A DNA stretch of 61,940 nt from an uncultured Clostridia bacterium (GCA_947630625.1 CANRIL010000012.1:1-61940); one strand, 5' to 3'. Numbered from the stretch's first letter, positions 1-7,399 are shown. Program-made: numbers and translations. The notes: generated by a model not told the origin, from the letters alone.

Positions 1-17
1 TTGCGCGTGCGTGCGAA

Positions 18-48
18 TAAAAAATCGCGCGCGGCGGAGCCGCCGCGC
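18..48 (-). terminator. Intrinsic terminator, distal
   Basis: A 9-bp perfect GC stem (29-37 with 40-48) is followed, reading leftwards on the minus strand, by a run of T (A on the plus strand at 18-24). It lies downstream of khpA and is the second of two hairpins, so the ylxM-ffh-rpsP-khpA transcript probably ends here. This separates it from the rimM-trmD-rplS genes that often follow in Firmicutes. Confidence 0.75.
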
Positions 49-54
49 ACAACG

Positions 55-86
55 AAAAACGCCGCGCGGGGGTGTCCGGGCGGCGG
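55..86 (-). terminator. Intrinsic terminator, proximal
   Basis: A 6-bp stem (60-65 with 80-85) is followed on the minus strand by five T (55-59), 20 bp past the khpA stop codon. It is weaker than the hairpin at 29-48 and the two form a tandem pair. Confidence 0.55.
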
Positions 87-104
87 CTTTTTCATATAAT
101 CGGC

Positions 105-347
105 TTATTTGATATCCACGTTCACCTTTTTTCCGGCTGCGGTTGCCGCGGCCTTCATGACCGAACGTATGGCGCGCGCGATCTTTCCGCGGCGCCCTAT
201 CACCATGCCCATGTCGGACTGCGCGACGCTGAGCGTGAGGTTTACGGTCGAACCGTTTGTTTCCTCAGTGACAGAAACCTCGTCCGGGTGATCGACGATG
301 GATTTCGCAATAATTGATAAAACCTCGCAAAGGTCGATCATAATCAT
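105..347 (-). CDS. khpA: KH-domain RNA-binding protein KhpA (YlqC)
   Basis: This 80-residue protein is a single KH domain. The GxxG RNA-binding loop reads G-R-R-G at residues 51-54, inside the conserved stretch MVIGRRGKIARAI. KhpA binds RNA non-specifically, usually with KhpB, and affects cell length and envelope synthesis in Firmicutes. It is the last gene of the ylxM-ffh-rpsP-khpA series, 66 bp after rpsP, which is the usual position of the family. A GGGGTG Shine-Dalgarno site lies about 10 bp before the first ATG. A second in-frame ATG two codons later is a less likely start. Length is typical for the family. Confidence 0.93.
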   Translation of the reverse strand: MIMIDLCEVLSIIAKSIVDHPDEVSVTEETNGSTVNLTLSVAQSDMGMVIGRRGKIARAIRSVMKAAATAAGKKVNVDIK

Positions 348-413
348 TGTTTCGATTCACCCCGGTTACCCGAGAGAATCTTCCTTTCTAAAAGAGTAGA
401 GTAGTGCGGTATG

Positions 414-659
414 TTACTCGATAACGCCGCTCTTCTTGAGGAGTGCTCTTACGGTGTCTGTCGGCTGCGCTCCGTTGGCGAGCCATTTCTTTGCCTTCTC
501 TTCGTCAACTTTGACGGTCGAGGGCTCCGTGCGCGGGTTGTAATAGCCGAGCTCTTCAATAAACCGGCCGTCGCGCGGGAAGCGCGAATCCGCCACGACA
601 ATGCGGTACGAGGGCTGCTTCTTTGCGCCCGTGCGTTTTAATCTGATCTTGACTGACAT
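414..659 (-). CDS. rpsP: 30S ribosomal protein S16
   Basis: This 81-residue basic protein has the S16 signature from the N terminus ([20 protein letters not shown]) and the conserved [22 protein letters not shown] region (residues 21-42). S16 is an assembly protein of the 30S subunit body. A GGAGG site sits 7 bp before the ATG. It lies between ffh and khpA, matching the ylxM-ffh-rpsP-ylqC order of Bacillus and clostridia. Length and sequence are ordinary. Confidence 0.98.
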   Translation of the reverse strand: MSVKIRLKRTGAKKQPSYRIVVADSRFPRDGRFIEELGYYNPRTEPSTVKVDEEKAKKWLANGAQPTDTVRALLKKSGVIE

Positions 660-714
660 ATAATGTCCTCCGAAAATAAAATAATTATATAAAATCCCTT
701 TTGAATTCTGTTCT

Positions 715-2064
715 TCAGAAACTGAATGGGAATTTACCTTGTTTACCCATGCGGCGCTTGAATTTCGCCGCCTGTCTGCCCGTCATCTGCTTCATCATCT
801 TCTTCATGGCGTCGAACTGCTTTAAAAGCCTGTTCAGTTCCTCGACCTTCGTCCCGCTCCCGGCGGCGATCCGCTTTTTGCGCTGCGCGCCTATGATTTC
901 GGGGTGCTCACGCTCGCGCGGCGTCATCGAGAGGATCATCGCCTCCGTGTGCGCCAGCGCGCGTTCGTCGATCTTCGCGTCCTTGAGCGCGGACGTGTTG
1001 ACGCCCGGTATCATTCCGAGCAGCGATTCGAGGCTGCCCATGTTTTTAAGCTGCGCGAGCTGCGCTAAATAATCGGTCAGCGTGAACGTTTCCTCGCGCA
1101 TCTTGCGCTCGAGTTCAAGCGCCTGCTTTTCGTCAAACTGCTCCTGCGCCTTCTCGATGAGCGTCATAACGTCGCCCATTCCGAGTATCCTCTGCGCCAT
1201 CCGGTCGGGGTGGAACGGCTCGATCATGTCAAGCTTTTCGCCCGTGCCGATGAATTTTATCGGCTTGCCCGTGATATGCCGGACGGAGAGCGCCGCGCCT
1301 CCGCGCGTGTCGCCGTCGAGCTTCGTCAGAATGACGCCGGTGATATCGAGCTGATCGTTGAACGATTTGGCGACGTTGACGGCGTCCTGTCCTGTCATCG
1401 AGTCGATCACAAGGAGTATCTCCGTCGGGTCGACCTCCGCCTTTATCTCGCGGAGCTCGCCCATCAGCGCCTCGTCGATGTGCAGCCGCCCCGCCGTGTC
1501 GAGGAACAGCATGTCGTGCCCGTGCTTCTTCGCGTGCAAAAGCGCTTCGCGCGCGATCTCGACCGGCGAGATGTCGGAGCCGAGAGAGAAGACCGGGACG
1601 CCTATCTGTTCGCCCAGCACTTCGAGCTGCTTTATTGCCGCCGGACGGTAAACGTCGCACGCGGCGAGCAGCGGGCGCTTGCCCTGCTTTTTGTACATGG
1701 CGGCGAGCTTTGCGCAGTGCGTCGTTTTTCCGGCGCCCTGAAGCCCGCAGACCATGACGATCGTCGGCGGCTTTGACGATATCTCCAGCTTCGAGACTGT
1801 GCCGCCCATGATGGCGGTCAGCTCCTCGTTCGTGATCTTGACTATCTGCTGAGCGGGAACGAGCGATTCAAGCACCTCGCTGCCGACGGCGCGCTCCGTC
1901 ACCGCCGCGACGAAATCCTTGACGACGCGGTAGTTGACATCGGCTTCGAGCAGCGCGAGCTTGACCTCGCGCATGCCTTCTTTAACGTCGGCGGCTGTCA
2001 GCTTGCCCTTGTTCCGGAACTTTTTGAGCGCCGCGTTCAGCTTGTCTGAAAGACTTGAAAACAT
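715..2064 (-). CDS. ffh: Signal recognition particle GTPase Ffh
   Basis: This 449-residue protein is the protein subunit of SRP. It binds signal sequences and 4.5S/scRNA and hands ribosomes to FtsY at the membrane. It has an N-terminal four-helix domain (about 1-90), a GTPase domain with G1 GLQGAGKTT (107-115), DTAGR near 190 and [10 protein letters not shown] near 247, and a methionine-rich M domain at the C terminus ([10 protein letters not shown]). The AAGGAAAAAACA leader gives a good ribosome site. It sits 26 bp after ylxM, which is the usual partner. It is full length with no oddities. Confidence 0.98.
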   Translation of the reverse strand: MFSSLSDKLNAALKKFRNKGKLTAADVKEGMREVKLALLEADVNYRVVKDFVAAVTERAVGSEVLESLVPAQQIVKITNEELTAIMGGTVSKLEISSKPPTIVMVCGLQGAGKTTHCAKLAAMYKKQGKRPLLAACDVYRPAAIKQLEVLGEQIGVPVFSLGSDISPVEIAREALLHAKKHGHDMLFLDTAGRLHIDEALMGELREIKAEVDPTEILLVIDSMTGQDAVNVAKSFNDQLDITGVILTKLDGDTRGGAALSVRHITGKPIKFIGTGEKLDMIEPFHPDRMAQRILGMGDVMTLIEKAQEQFDEKQALELERKMREETFTLTDYLAQLAQLKNMGSLESLLGMIPGVNTSALKDAKIDERALAHTEAMILSMTPREREHPEIIGAQRKKRIAAGSGTKVEELNRLLKQFDAMKKMMKQMTGRQAAKFKRRMGKQGKFPFSF

Positions 2065-2090
2065 TGTTTTTTCCTTATGATGTGCGGGAT

Positions 2091-2474
2091 TCAGTCGCCG
2101 ATCAGCGCCCTGACGCGCCCGGCGGCCGACAATAGCTTTTTTCTGATCAGTTCGTCGTTTACTTCCTCGGCGGCGGCGGTGATATCGGCGGATATCGCGT
2201 CCGCCTCGTCGCGCCTTGTCGATTGCAGATGTGCGATATTTAAAGCGCCCTCCAGCCGGTCAAGCTCCGCTTCGCCCCGCTTGATGGCGTCCCTGACGCC
2301 CTGCCGCGAAATTCCGGTATTCTCGGAAATTTCGGAGAGGGAAAGGTCGTCGTTGTAATATGCGGACAGAAGCTCCCGCTGGCGCTCCGTCAGAAGCGCG
2401 GCATAATAGTCGAGAAGTATCCCGTATGTCAGTTTCTTTTCCGTAACCGCGACCCCTCCGATGCTGTAAAGCAA
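2091..2474 (-). CDS. ylxM: YlxM/UPF0122 HTH protein, SRP-associated
   Basis: About 120 residues with a sigma-70 region-4-like helix-turn-helix (LSLSEISENTGISRQGVRD, near residues 49-67) followed by a coiled C terminus, as in YlxM/UPF0122. The family is co-transcribed with ffh and thought to act with SRP. It is the first gene of the operon. The start is unclear. The homologous N terminus would begin near the VTEKKLTYG stretch, and a strong GGAGGGG ribosome site (2454-2460) is placed for a codon that reads GTT. The only standard start upstream is TTG at 2474, which lies before that ribosome site and almost at the predicted transcript start. A leaderless TTG start, a non-standard start or a base error are all possible. 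Confidence 0.85.
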   Translation of the reverse strand: MLYSIGGVAVTEKKLTYGILLDYYAALLTERQRELLSAYYNDDLSLSEISENTGISRQGVRDAIKRGEAELDRLEGALNIAHLQSTRRDEADAISADITAAAEEVNDELIRKKLLSAAGRVRALIGD

Positions 2475-2489
2475 ATCACTTTACAGCAT
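2461..2489 (-). promoter_or_regulatory. Palindrome over ylxM promoter (operator or 5' hairpin)
   Basis: An 11-bp perfect inverted repeat (2461-2471 with 2479-2489, arms reading ATGCTGTAAAG/CTTTACAGCAT) has a 7-nt centre. It begins inside the -10 box of the ylxM promoter and runs over the predicted transcription start and the TTG start. Its position fits a repressor operator. As RNA it would form a hairpin at the very 5' end. The binding factor is unknown. Confidence 0.6.
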
Positions 2490-2516
2490 TATAACAGACA
2501 AACGTCAGCCTGTCAA
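2488..2516 (-). promoter_or_regulatory. Consensus sigma-A promoter for ylxM-ffh-rpsP-khpA
   Basis: TTGACA (2511-2516 on the minus strand), a 17-bp spacer and TATAAT (2488-2493) match the consensus at every position. It lies directly before ylxM and should drive the whole four-gene operon. Confidence 0.9.
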
Positions 2517-2532
2517 GTGTTTTTTGAAAGTT

Positions 2533-2832
2533 TTTTCCTTGCCCGCGCCGCAAAATCACGCCCGCGCCGCGAATCGCGCCCGCGCCGCAAACTCACGCCG
2601 CGCCGCAAACCCTTGCCCGCGCCGCAAACCCGCGCCCGCGCCGCGAATCGCGCCCGCGCCGCAAATCGCGCCCGCGCCGCGAATCACACCCGCACCGCAA
2701 ACCCGCGCCCGCGCCGCAAACTCACACCCGCGCCGCGAATCACACCCGCACCGCGAATCACACCCGCGCCGCAAATCCGCGCCCGCGCCGCAAAATCACA
2801 CCCGCGCCGCAAACCTCGCCGCGCCGCAAAAA
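2533..2832. repeat. Tandem array, ~18 bp unit, about 16 copies
   Basis: A degenerate direct repeat of roughly 18 bp fills the whole gap between two minus-strand operons (plus-strand core CCCGCGCCGC followed by AAAT/GAAT and C/G-rich linkers). Read on the minus strand, the first unit begins at the TGA stop of the small membrane gene (2833-3060), and each unit starts TGATTTGCGG or a variant. The open frames across it (RAANRA-type repeats) are by-products. No promoter or hairpin terminator is evident inside it. Confidence 0.9.
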
Positions 2833-3060
2833 TCAGCCTTCGGCGTCAGTCGCATCCCCCGCGTCGGTCGCGTCGGGCTCGGCTGCCGTCTCCGCTTCCG
2901 TCCCCGCGTCCGTTTCGCCGGGGAGCGTGTATGTCTCTTCAACGTCGGAGGCGTCCGTTTCGCTGTCGCGGTGCTTCTTTTCCGCGTCGCACTCGGCGAG
3001 GATTATTATCGCGAGCACGATTATGAGCACGATGATAATGCGTTTTGTACTTTTTTCCAT
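2833..3060 (-). CDS. Small single-span membrane protein, acidic tail
   Basis: About 75 residues: a short basic N terminus (MEKSTKR), one strongly hydrophobic helix (IIIVLIIVLAIIILAEC, about residues 8-24) and a D/E/T/A-rich tail. An AGGAG site inside the last codons of the upstream oxidoreductase gamma gene lies 8 bp before the second ATG (3060), so that start is preferred to the ATG at 3066. The overlap with the gamma gene suggests translational coupling. Its function is not recognised. It could be a membrane anchor or an accessory peptide of the oxidoreductase. The low-complexity tail makes homology hard to judge. Confidence 0.55.
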   Translation of the reverse strand: MEKSTKRIIIVLIIVLAIIILAECDAEKKHRDSETDASDVEETYTLPGETDAGTEAETAAEPDATDAGDATDAEG

Positions 3061-3062
3061 TT

Positions 3063-3596
3063 TCATTTCTCCTGATAATTGTATCCGAGGCTGAGCGCCC
3101 GGTGGTTTCCCGCCGCTATGTCGTCGCGCGTGATCTCATAGACGAGATCGGACAAAAATTCGTAATAGTCGAAAAGGGAAGTCTTAGCGATCATAAATCC
3201 GAGCATGATCACGTTCGCGAACCTCGAAAGCCCGTTTTCCGACGCCATCCGCGACGCGGGGATATAGAACGCGTCTATGTCCGTGCGTGACGAGGCGGCA
3301 TCTATCATCGAACTGTCGGCGAAGAGCATCCCGCCCGGCTTGATCCGCGGCTCGAATTTGTCAAACGACGGCCTGTTCATTGCTATGAGTATGTCCGGCG
3401 CGGGCACGAGCGGCGAGCCGATCACATCATCCGAGATGATGACGGAGCAGTTCGCGGCGCCGCCGCGCATTTCGGGTCCGTATGACGGGAGCCACGTGAC
3501 CTCGTATTCGGAGTTCATCGCCATTTTGGCGAGCGCCTTTCCCGCGAACAGCACGCCTTGCCCGCCGAATCCGGCAATAAGAATGTCCTTTGTCAT
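3063..3596 (-). CDS. 2-oxoacid:ferredoxin oxidoreductase, gamma subunit
   Basis: About 177 residues of the POR/KOR/VOR gamma family, with the N-terminal GFGGQGV motif (residues 8-14) and the conserved PSYGPEMRGG stretch near residue 40. The gamma subunit takes part in CoA binding in this enzyme class. The start is set at the ATG overlapping the beta-subunit stop (ATGA, 3593-3596). The open frame reaches further upstream but without family similarity. It is one of four oxidoreductase subunits encoded in the order delta-alpha-beta-gamma. The substrate is a 2-oxoacid, probably branched-chain or 2-oxoglutarate, but it cannot be fixed from sequence. Confidence 0.93.
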   Translation of the reverse strand: MTKDILIAGFGGQGVLFAGKALAKMAMNSEYEVTWLPSYGPEMRGGAANCSVIISDDVIGSPLVPAPDILIAMNRPSFDKFEPRIKPGGMLFADSSMIDAASSRTDIDAFYIPASRMASENGLSRFANVIMLGFMIAKTSLFDYYEFLSDLVYEITRDDIAAGNHRALSLGYNYQEK

Positions 3597-4351
3597 TTTC
3601 TGCCGCCTCCTGCCGCGTCGATGTCCTTGTACGTCCCGAGCGGGTAATACGGTATCATGTTTTCCCGCAGCCATGAAAGAGCCTCGACCGGGGACAGCCC
3701 CCAGTTTGTCGGGCACGTCGAGAGCACCTCGATTATGGAAAATCCCTTCCTTGCAAGCTGATTGCGGAATCCGCGCATGATTGCCGCCTTAGCCGTTCTG
3801 ACGTTTGCCGGCGTGTCAACGGACACGCGCGCCGCGTAGGCGACGCCGTCAAGCGTCGAGAGCATTTCGCATACCCTGATGGGATTGCCCTGTATTTTCG
3901 GCTTTCTGCCGTAAGGCGTCGTCGTCGTCACCTGACCGGGGAGCGTCGTCGGCGCCATCTGACCGCCCGTCATCCCGTAAATGCAGTTGTTGATGAAAAT
4001 GACTGTGATATTTTCGCCGCGCGTCGCGGCATGCACCGTTTCGGCGGTGCCGATCGCGGCGAGGTCGCCGTCGCCCTGATATGTAAAGACGACAAGCTCC
4101 GGGTTCGCCCGCTTGACGCCGGTGGCGACGGCGGGGGCGCGTCCGTGCGCCGCCTCTATCATGTCGCATGCGAAATAGTTGTAGGCGAAGACGGCGCAGC
4201 CGACGGGCGCGATACCGACAGTTCTGTCCTCGATATCGAGCTCGTCTATGACCTCGGCGACGAGACGGTGTACGATCCCGTGCGTGCAGCCGGGGCAGTA
4301 GTGCATCAGCTCATCCGTCAGCGCGTGCGGTTTATCAAATACGATAGACAT
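3593..4351 (-). CDS. 2-oxoacid:ferredoxin oxidoreductase, beta (TPP) subunit
   Basis: 252 residues of the thiamine-diphosphate-binding beta subunit. Seen are the YCPGCTHG motif (about 18-25), the GDGDLAAIG TPP/Mg motif (about 93-101) followed by the NN pair (INNCIYGMTG, near 121), and the conserved PVGCAVF region. The enzyme decarboxylates a 2-oxoacid with CoA and passes electrons to ferredoxin, and is a mark of strict anaerobes. A GGAGG site precedes the ATG, and the stop overlaps the gamma start by 4 bp. Which of VorA or KorB is the better name cannot be decided here. Confidence 0.94.
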   Translation of the reverse strand: MSIVFDKPHALTDELMHYCPGCTHGIVHRLVAEVIDELDIEDRTVGIAPVGCAVFAYNYFACDMIEAAHGRAPAVATGVKRANPELVVFTYQGDGDLAAIGTAETVHAATRGENITVIFINNCIYGMTGGQMAPTTLPGQVTTTTPYGRKPKIQGNPIRVCEMLSTLDGVAYAARVSVDTPANVRTAKAAIMRGFRNQLARKGFSIIEVLSTCPTNWGLSPVEALSWLRENMIPYYPLGTYKDIDAAGGGRK

Positions 4352-4369
4352 TATGTATCCTCCTATATT

Positions 4370-5443
4370 TCAGCGCGTCTCGCAGCCGAGCTCTTTCGCC
4401 ATCGCGGTGAGCTTGGCGGCAACGTCGCCCGGCTCCGGGATGACGCCGCCCGTCCGCCCGAAAAATTCAACCGGTCGGCGGCACTCGCACGCGAGCTTCA
4501 CATCCGTCACCATCTGTCCCATCGAGAGCTCGACCGAAAGGAACGCCTTTGCGGTTTCGGAATGGAAGAGTATCCTTGACGACGGGAACGGCCAGAGCGT
4601 TATCGGGCGCAAAAGCCCCGCTTTGATACCTTTCGCGCGGACGGCGTCGACGGCAGTCCGGCAGATGCGCGCCGCGATACCGAACGCGACGACGATTATG
4701 TCTGCGTCGTCGACCATATATTCCGCGAACGCGAGCTCGTTTTTCTCGATCTCGCGGTAACGCTCGAATCTGGCGAGCACCGTGCGTTCGAGCTCTTCCG
4801 GGTCCATCAGCAGCGAATTGATTATGTTGTGCCGCCGCCTGCCGCCGTGACCGCACGCCGCCCAAGTCTTCGGCGGGACCTCGCGGGACCGGCACTCCGC
4901 GATGTTGACCGGCTCCATCATCTGACCGACGGCGCCGTCGGCAAGGATGATCACGGGCGTCCGGTAAATGTCCGCAATGTCAAACGCCTCGCACGTGAGA
5001 GTCGCCATTTCCTGAACGGTCGAGGGCGCGAGCACGGGCAGGTGCATGTCGCCGTGACCGTATGCTTTTGTCGCCTGATAATAGTCCGCCTGGGACGGCT
5101 GTATCCCGCCGAGCCCCGGACCGCCGCGCTGCACGTTGACGATGACGGCGGGCAGGTCGCAGCCGACGAGATATGAAACTCCCTCGCTCTTGAGGCTGAT
5201 GCCGGGGGAGGACGATGATGTCATCGCGCGCGTGCCGGACGCCGACGCGCCGAGCAGCATGTTGATCGCGGCGATTTCGGACTCCGCCTGAAGGCAAAGC
5301 CCGCCTTCGTCCGGCATTCTTTTAGCCATGTATTCGGAAATTTCCGTCTGCGGTGTGATCGGGTACCCGAAATAATATTTGCATCCGGCCTCGATCGCCG
5401 CCTCGGCGATCGCTTCATTGCCCTTCATCAAAACTTTTGCCAT
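4370..5443 (-). CDS. vorB: 2-oxoacid:ferredoxin oxidoreductase, alpha subunit (VorB-like)
   Basis: 357 residues of the alpha subunit (pyrimidine-binding and C-terminal domains of the PFOR family). The N terminus MAKVLMKGNEAIAEAAIEAG and the FGYPITPQTEI motif (near residue 28) are typical of clostridial VorB/KorA proteins. GGAGG lies 7 bp before the ATG at 5443, so the upstream in-frame TTG is not used. It lies 18 bp before the beta gene in the same operon. The VorB name follows common annotation of this subfamily (3-methyl-2-oxobutanoate). 2-oxoglutarate or other 2-oxoacids remain possible. Confidence 0.92.
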   Translation of the reverse strand: MAKVLMKGNEAIAEAAIEAGCKYYFGYPITPQTEISEYMAKRMPDEGGLCLQAESEIAAINMLLGASASGTRAMTSSSSPGISLKSEGVSYLVGCDLPAVIVNVQRGGPGLGGIQPSQADYYQATKAYGHGDMHLPVLAPSTVQEMATLTCEAFDIADIYRTPVIILADGAVGQMMEPVNIAECRSREVPPKTWAACGHGGRRRHNIINSLLMDPEELERTVLARFERYREIEKNELAFAEYMVDDADIIVVAFGIAARICRTAVDAVRAKGIKAGLLRPITLWPFPSSRILFHSETAKAFLSVELSMGQMVTDVKLACECRRPVEFFGRTGGVIPEPGDVAAKLTAMAKELGCETR

Positions 5444-5445
5444 AG

Positions 5446-5898
5446 TCAAACCTCCGAATCGCCGCCGTCGGGCTCGTCAATGTCGCCTTCCGGGTCGTCG
5501 AACATGTCAAAGCCGCCCTCAATGTCGGCTTCTATGTAGCGCGCGTCTGGCTTGCCAGACACGCTGTCAGCCTCGTCCTCGTGCGCGTCTGACTTGTCAG
5601 ACGCGCTTCCAACTTCGCTTTTTTTAGCGTCGCACCCGTCAGCCTCGTGCGCGTCGGGCTTGCCAGACGCGCCCCCGTCGGGCTTGTCAACGTCGCGTTC
5701 GACGCGTATGACGACGTGCGGGCACATCATCGCGCACATCGCGCAGGCGATACATTTTGTCATGTCCGTGACCTCGGCGGGGTGGTACCCCTGCGCGTTC
5801 AGCGTTTTGCCCGAGATCGTCAAAATCTTCTTCGGGCAGAACTCGACGCACAGCCCGCACCCGCGGCAGCGGTCGCTTAAAATCGTAATTCTGTTCAT
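5446..5898 (-). CDS. Dicluster ferredoxin (delta) subunit with acidic repeat tail
   Basis: An N-terminal 2[4Fe-4S] ferredoxin domain carries two cysteine motifs, CRGCGLCVEFCP and CIACAMCAMMCP, and is the electron outlet of the oxidoreductase. After about residue 70 comes a long acidic tail of around 80 residues with imperfect repeats (SGKPDAHE, SDKSDAHE, SGKPDAR). Delta subunits of this class are usually 70-100 residues, so the tail is an addition. A GGAG site favours the ATG at 5898. ATGs at 5904 and 5910 are alternatives. Its stop is 2 bp before the alpha start. Confidence 0.9.
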   Translation of the reverse strand: MNRITILSDRCRGCGLCVEFCPKKILTISGKTLNAQGYHPAEVTDMTKCIACAMCAMMCPHVVIRVERDVDKPDGGASGKPDAHEADGCDAKKSEVGSASDKSDAHEDEADSVSGKPDARYIEADIEGGFDMFDDPEGDIDEPDGGDSEV

Positions 5899-5983
5899 GT
5901 TCATCTCCATTCTGCCGCGCCGCGCGGCGCAGGTCAGGGCGCAGGACGGGGCGGCGTATCTATAATTCCCGCGCCGGAATAAG

Positions 5984-6664
5984 CTAAAAGAGCGCTTTCG
6001 TATGGTTTTCCATTATTAAAACGGATTTCGCTTCCGGCGGGGCAAACCGCTCGTCCATAACAGCGGTAAAAACGACGGGCAGCCCGGTCATCTCCGACAG
6101 CTCCCGCACGAACGGGACGGACTTTGCGACCGTCTCCGCGTTCGTTTCGCTGCCGAGGTTTGAATTGTTGACGATGCCCGTAAACTTCAGCCGCGAATAC
6201 GATTCGATCCTGCGCATCAGCGCGGCGGCTGAATACGGGTTTGACGTGAGCGGGCGGTACATGTTGACGACGTAGAGCATCTCATAACCGGCCCTTTCGA
6301 TGTCGGCGCGGTAAACGCCGAGCGCGGCGGCTCCGTCGTCGCCGCCAACGTCGAATACGGCAAAATCGCCAACGGCGGAACCTTCTCCGGCGGCAAAACC
6401 TTCGCCCGTTACGAAAACGGAGGCGATATCCGCCGGAAGTGTCGGGATGTCGACGTTCGTGTTCGCGAATTCGGGAACGATCACGCGGATGCCGGCGGCG
6501 CGGAGCTTGTCCGCGGAATCTGCGGCGCGAAAATACGGATTGACCGTGTCAAAATCGATGAGCGTGCAGCCGACATCGCTTCCGGCATAAATAAGCGCGA
6601 GCGAGATCGCGACGTTAGTCTTTCCCGCTCCGGCATGCCCGGCGACGATCGTGATCCTGTTCAT
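5984..6664 (-). CDS. P-loop ATPase (CobQ/MinD-like) of the oxidoreductase operon
   Basis: About 226 residues with an N-terminal Walker A motif GHAGAGKT (residues 9-16) and the fold pattern of ParA/MinD/CobB nucleotide-binding proteins (CTLIDFDTVNPYFR near 35-48, FDVGGDDG near 107). It is the first gene of the oxidoreductase operon. A GGGGAG site favours the ATG at 6664 over 6670. Deviant P-loop ATPases of this type in anaerobes help assemble or insert metal centres, so a role in Fe-S loading or enzyme maturation is an inference only. It lacks the CxxC motifs of the Mrp/NBP35 scaffold class. Confidence 0.8.
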   Translation of the reverse strand: MNRITIVAGHAGAGKTNVAISLALIYAGSDVGCTLIDFDTVNPYFRAADSADKLRAAGIRVIVPEFANTNVDIPTLPADIASVFVTGEGFAAGEGSAVGDFAVFDVGGDDGAAALGVYRADIERAGYEMLYVVNMYRPLTSNPYSAAALMRRIESYSRLKFTGIVNNSNLGSETNAETVAKSVPFVRELSEMTGLPVVFTAVMDERFAPPEAKSVLIMENHTKALF

Positions 6665-6703
6665 TCCCATACGCTCCCCGAAAAAAATAAAGCGTTTTAT
6701 ATC

Positions 6704-6732
6704 AGTATACCACTTCCGCGCAAAGATTTAAA
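6704..6732 (-). promoter_or_regulatory. Promoter of the 2-oxoacid oxidoreductase operon
   Basis: An extended -10 (TGG followed by TATACT, minus strand, 6704-6709) lies 17 bp from a weak -35 TTTAAA (6727-6732), 34 bp before the P-loop ATPase start. It is the only good promoter upstream of the six minus-strand genes. Confidence 0.7.
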
Positions 6733-6773
6733 GAGACAAATAAAGAAAATCGAAATTTTTGATGCGGGGTAGG

Positions 6774-6922
6774 GGATACGCCGGTCGGTATAAGATGGAA
6801 TATGAATTTAGCCGCGCCGGTCGGCATAGGACGGGGCGTTTTTTTGTCGCGCCGGTCGGTGTGGGACGTGACGCTTTTTGCTGCGTCGGTCGGCAAAAAC
6901 ATAATTTATTTTCCTTCAAAAA
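6774..6922. repeat. Tandem repeat, ~35 bp unit, four degenerate copies
   Basis: Four copies share the core GCGCCGGTCGGTATAAG or a variant, spaced about 35 bp apart, in the gap between the oxidoreductase operon and cdaA. Copies diverge most in their 3' halves. The stretch from 6923 to 7021 holds nothing I recognise. Confidence 0.8.
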
Positions 6923-7021
6923 CCCCGCCGTATATAGAGCAGGAAAGCACGTCCATCGCCCCATTTGACCGGCACGACAAAAATCTCTTTCAAAAAACGT
7001 TGTAATTTATACATTATATAT

Positions 7022-7050
7022 TTGAAATATGTGAGCATCTATGGTATAAT
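7022..7050 (+). promoter_or_regulatory. Promoter leading into the structured repeat upstream of cdaA
   Basis: TTGAAA (7022-7027), 17 bp, TATAAT (7045-7050) with TGG before the -10 (extended -10). It is a complete sigma-A promoter, and its -10 is the first base pairs of repeat unit A. Later units repeat the TGGTATAAT but have a hairpin, not a -35 box, upstream. Confidence 0.8.
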
Positions 7051-7179
7051 GTTGTCGCAGATTTACTGCGTAAATCTCAAAAGCGCGGCTTGCGCGCGCT
7101 TTTGCTGCGGCTTCGCCGCAGGCTCAACATTGACGGCCTCGCAAAAATGCCCTTGCAAGCAAGCATTTTTGCTTCGTGG
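7045..7179 (+). repeat. Structured repeat unit A (full copy, cdaA locus)
   Basis: A 135-bp unit beginning with TATAAT. Inverted repeats in order: outer stem AATGTTG (7048-7054) with CAACATT (7125-7131); P2 AGATTTA (7059-7065) with TAAATCT (7071-7077); P3 AAAAGCGCG (7079-7087) with CGCGCTTTT (7095-7103); P4 CTGCGGC (7105-7111) with GCCGCAG (7115-7121); P5 GCAAAAATGC (7141-7150) with GCATTTTTGC (7163-7172). P2-P4 nest inside the outer stem, giving a cloverleaf-like shape. A transcript from this promoter would start near the base of P2. Confidence 0.85.
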
Positions 7180-7315
7180 TATAATGTTGTCGCAGATTTA
7201 CTGCGTAAATCTCAAAATCGTCGCTGCGCTCCGATTTTGCTGCGGCTTGCGCCGCAGGCTCAACATTGACGGCCTCGCAAAAATGCCCTTGCAAGCAAGC
7301 ATTTTTGCTTCGTGG
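7180..7315 (+). repeat. Structured repeat unit B (full copy, cdaA locus)
   Basis: A 136-bp tandem copy of unit A. The outer stem (7183-7189 with 7261-7267), P2, P4 and P5 are unchanged. P3 differs (AAAATCG with CGATTTT instead of AAAAGCG with CGCTTTT), a paired change that keeps the stem. The P4 loop differs by one base in length. Confidence 0.85.
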
Positions 7316-7399
7316 TATAATGTTGTCGCGGATTTGCTGCGCAAATCCGCGATGGTTCCGCTTTTGCTGTTGTATCGCCGCTTTCGCGGCGTGAATATG
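7316..7399 (+). repeat. Structured repeat unit C (partial, gene-proximal)
   Basis: This copy starts with the same TGGTATAAT and GTTGTCGC, and P2 is now CGGATTTG with CAAATCCG (both arms changed together). After P2 the sequence diverges and ends in a CGCCGC/GCGGCG hairpin (near 7375-7391). There is no closing CAACATT arm. The transcript from this last TATAAT would lead directly into cdaA, 140 bp downstream. Confidence 0.75.

Noticed and set aside
1210..1776. 188-residue plus-strand open frame across ffh
   Set aside because: It is antisense to a certain gene, basic and low in hydrophobic residues, with no ribosome site. It is a by-product of GC-rich codon use.
2517..3075. Plus-strand repeat proteins (RAANRA-type)
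   Set aside because: They are translations of the 18-bp tandem array, with no ribosome site, and run antisense into the small membrane gene.
7045..7340. Integron attC or tRNA-like gene in the structured repeat
   Set aside because: The stems do not match attC core sites, there is no CCA end or tRNA motif (no GTTCRA T-loop), and no integrase is near.
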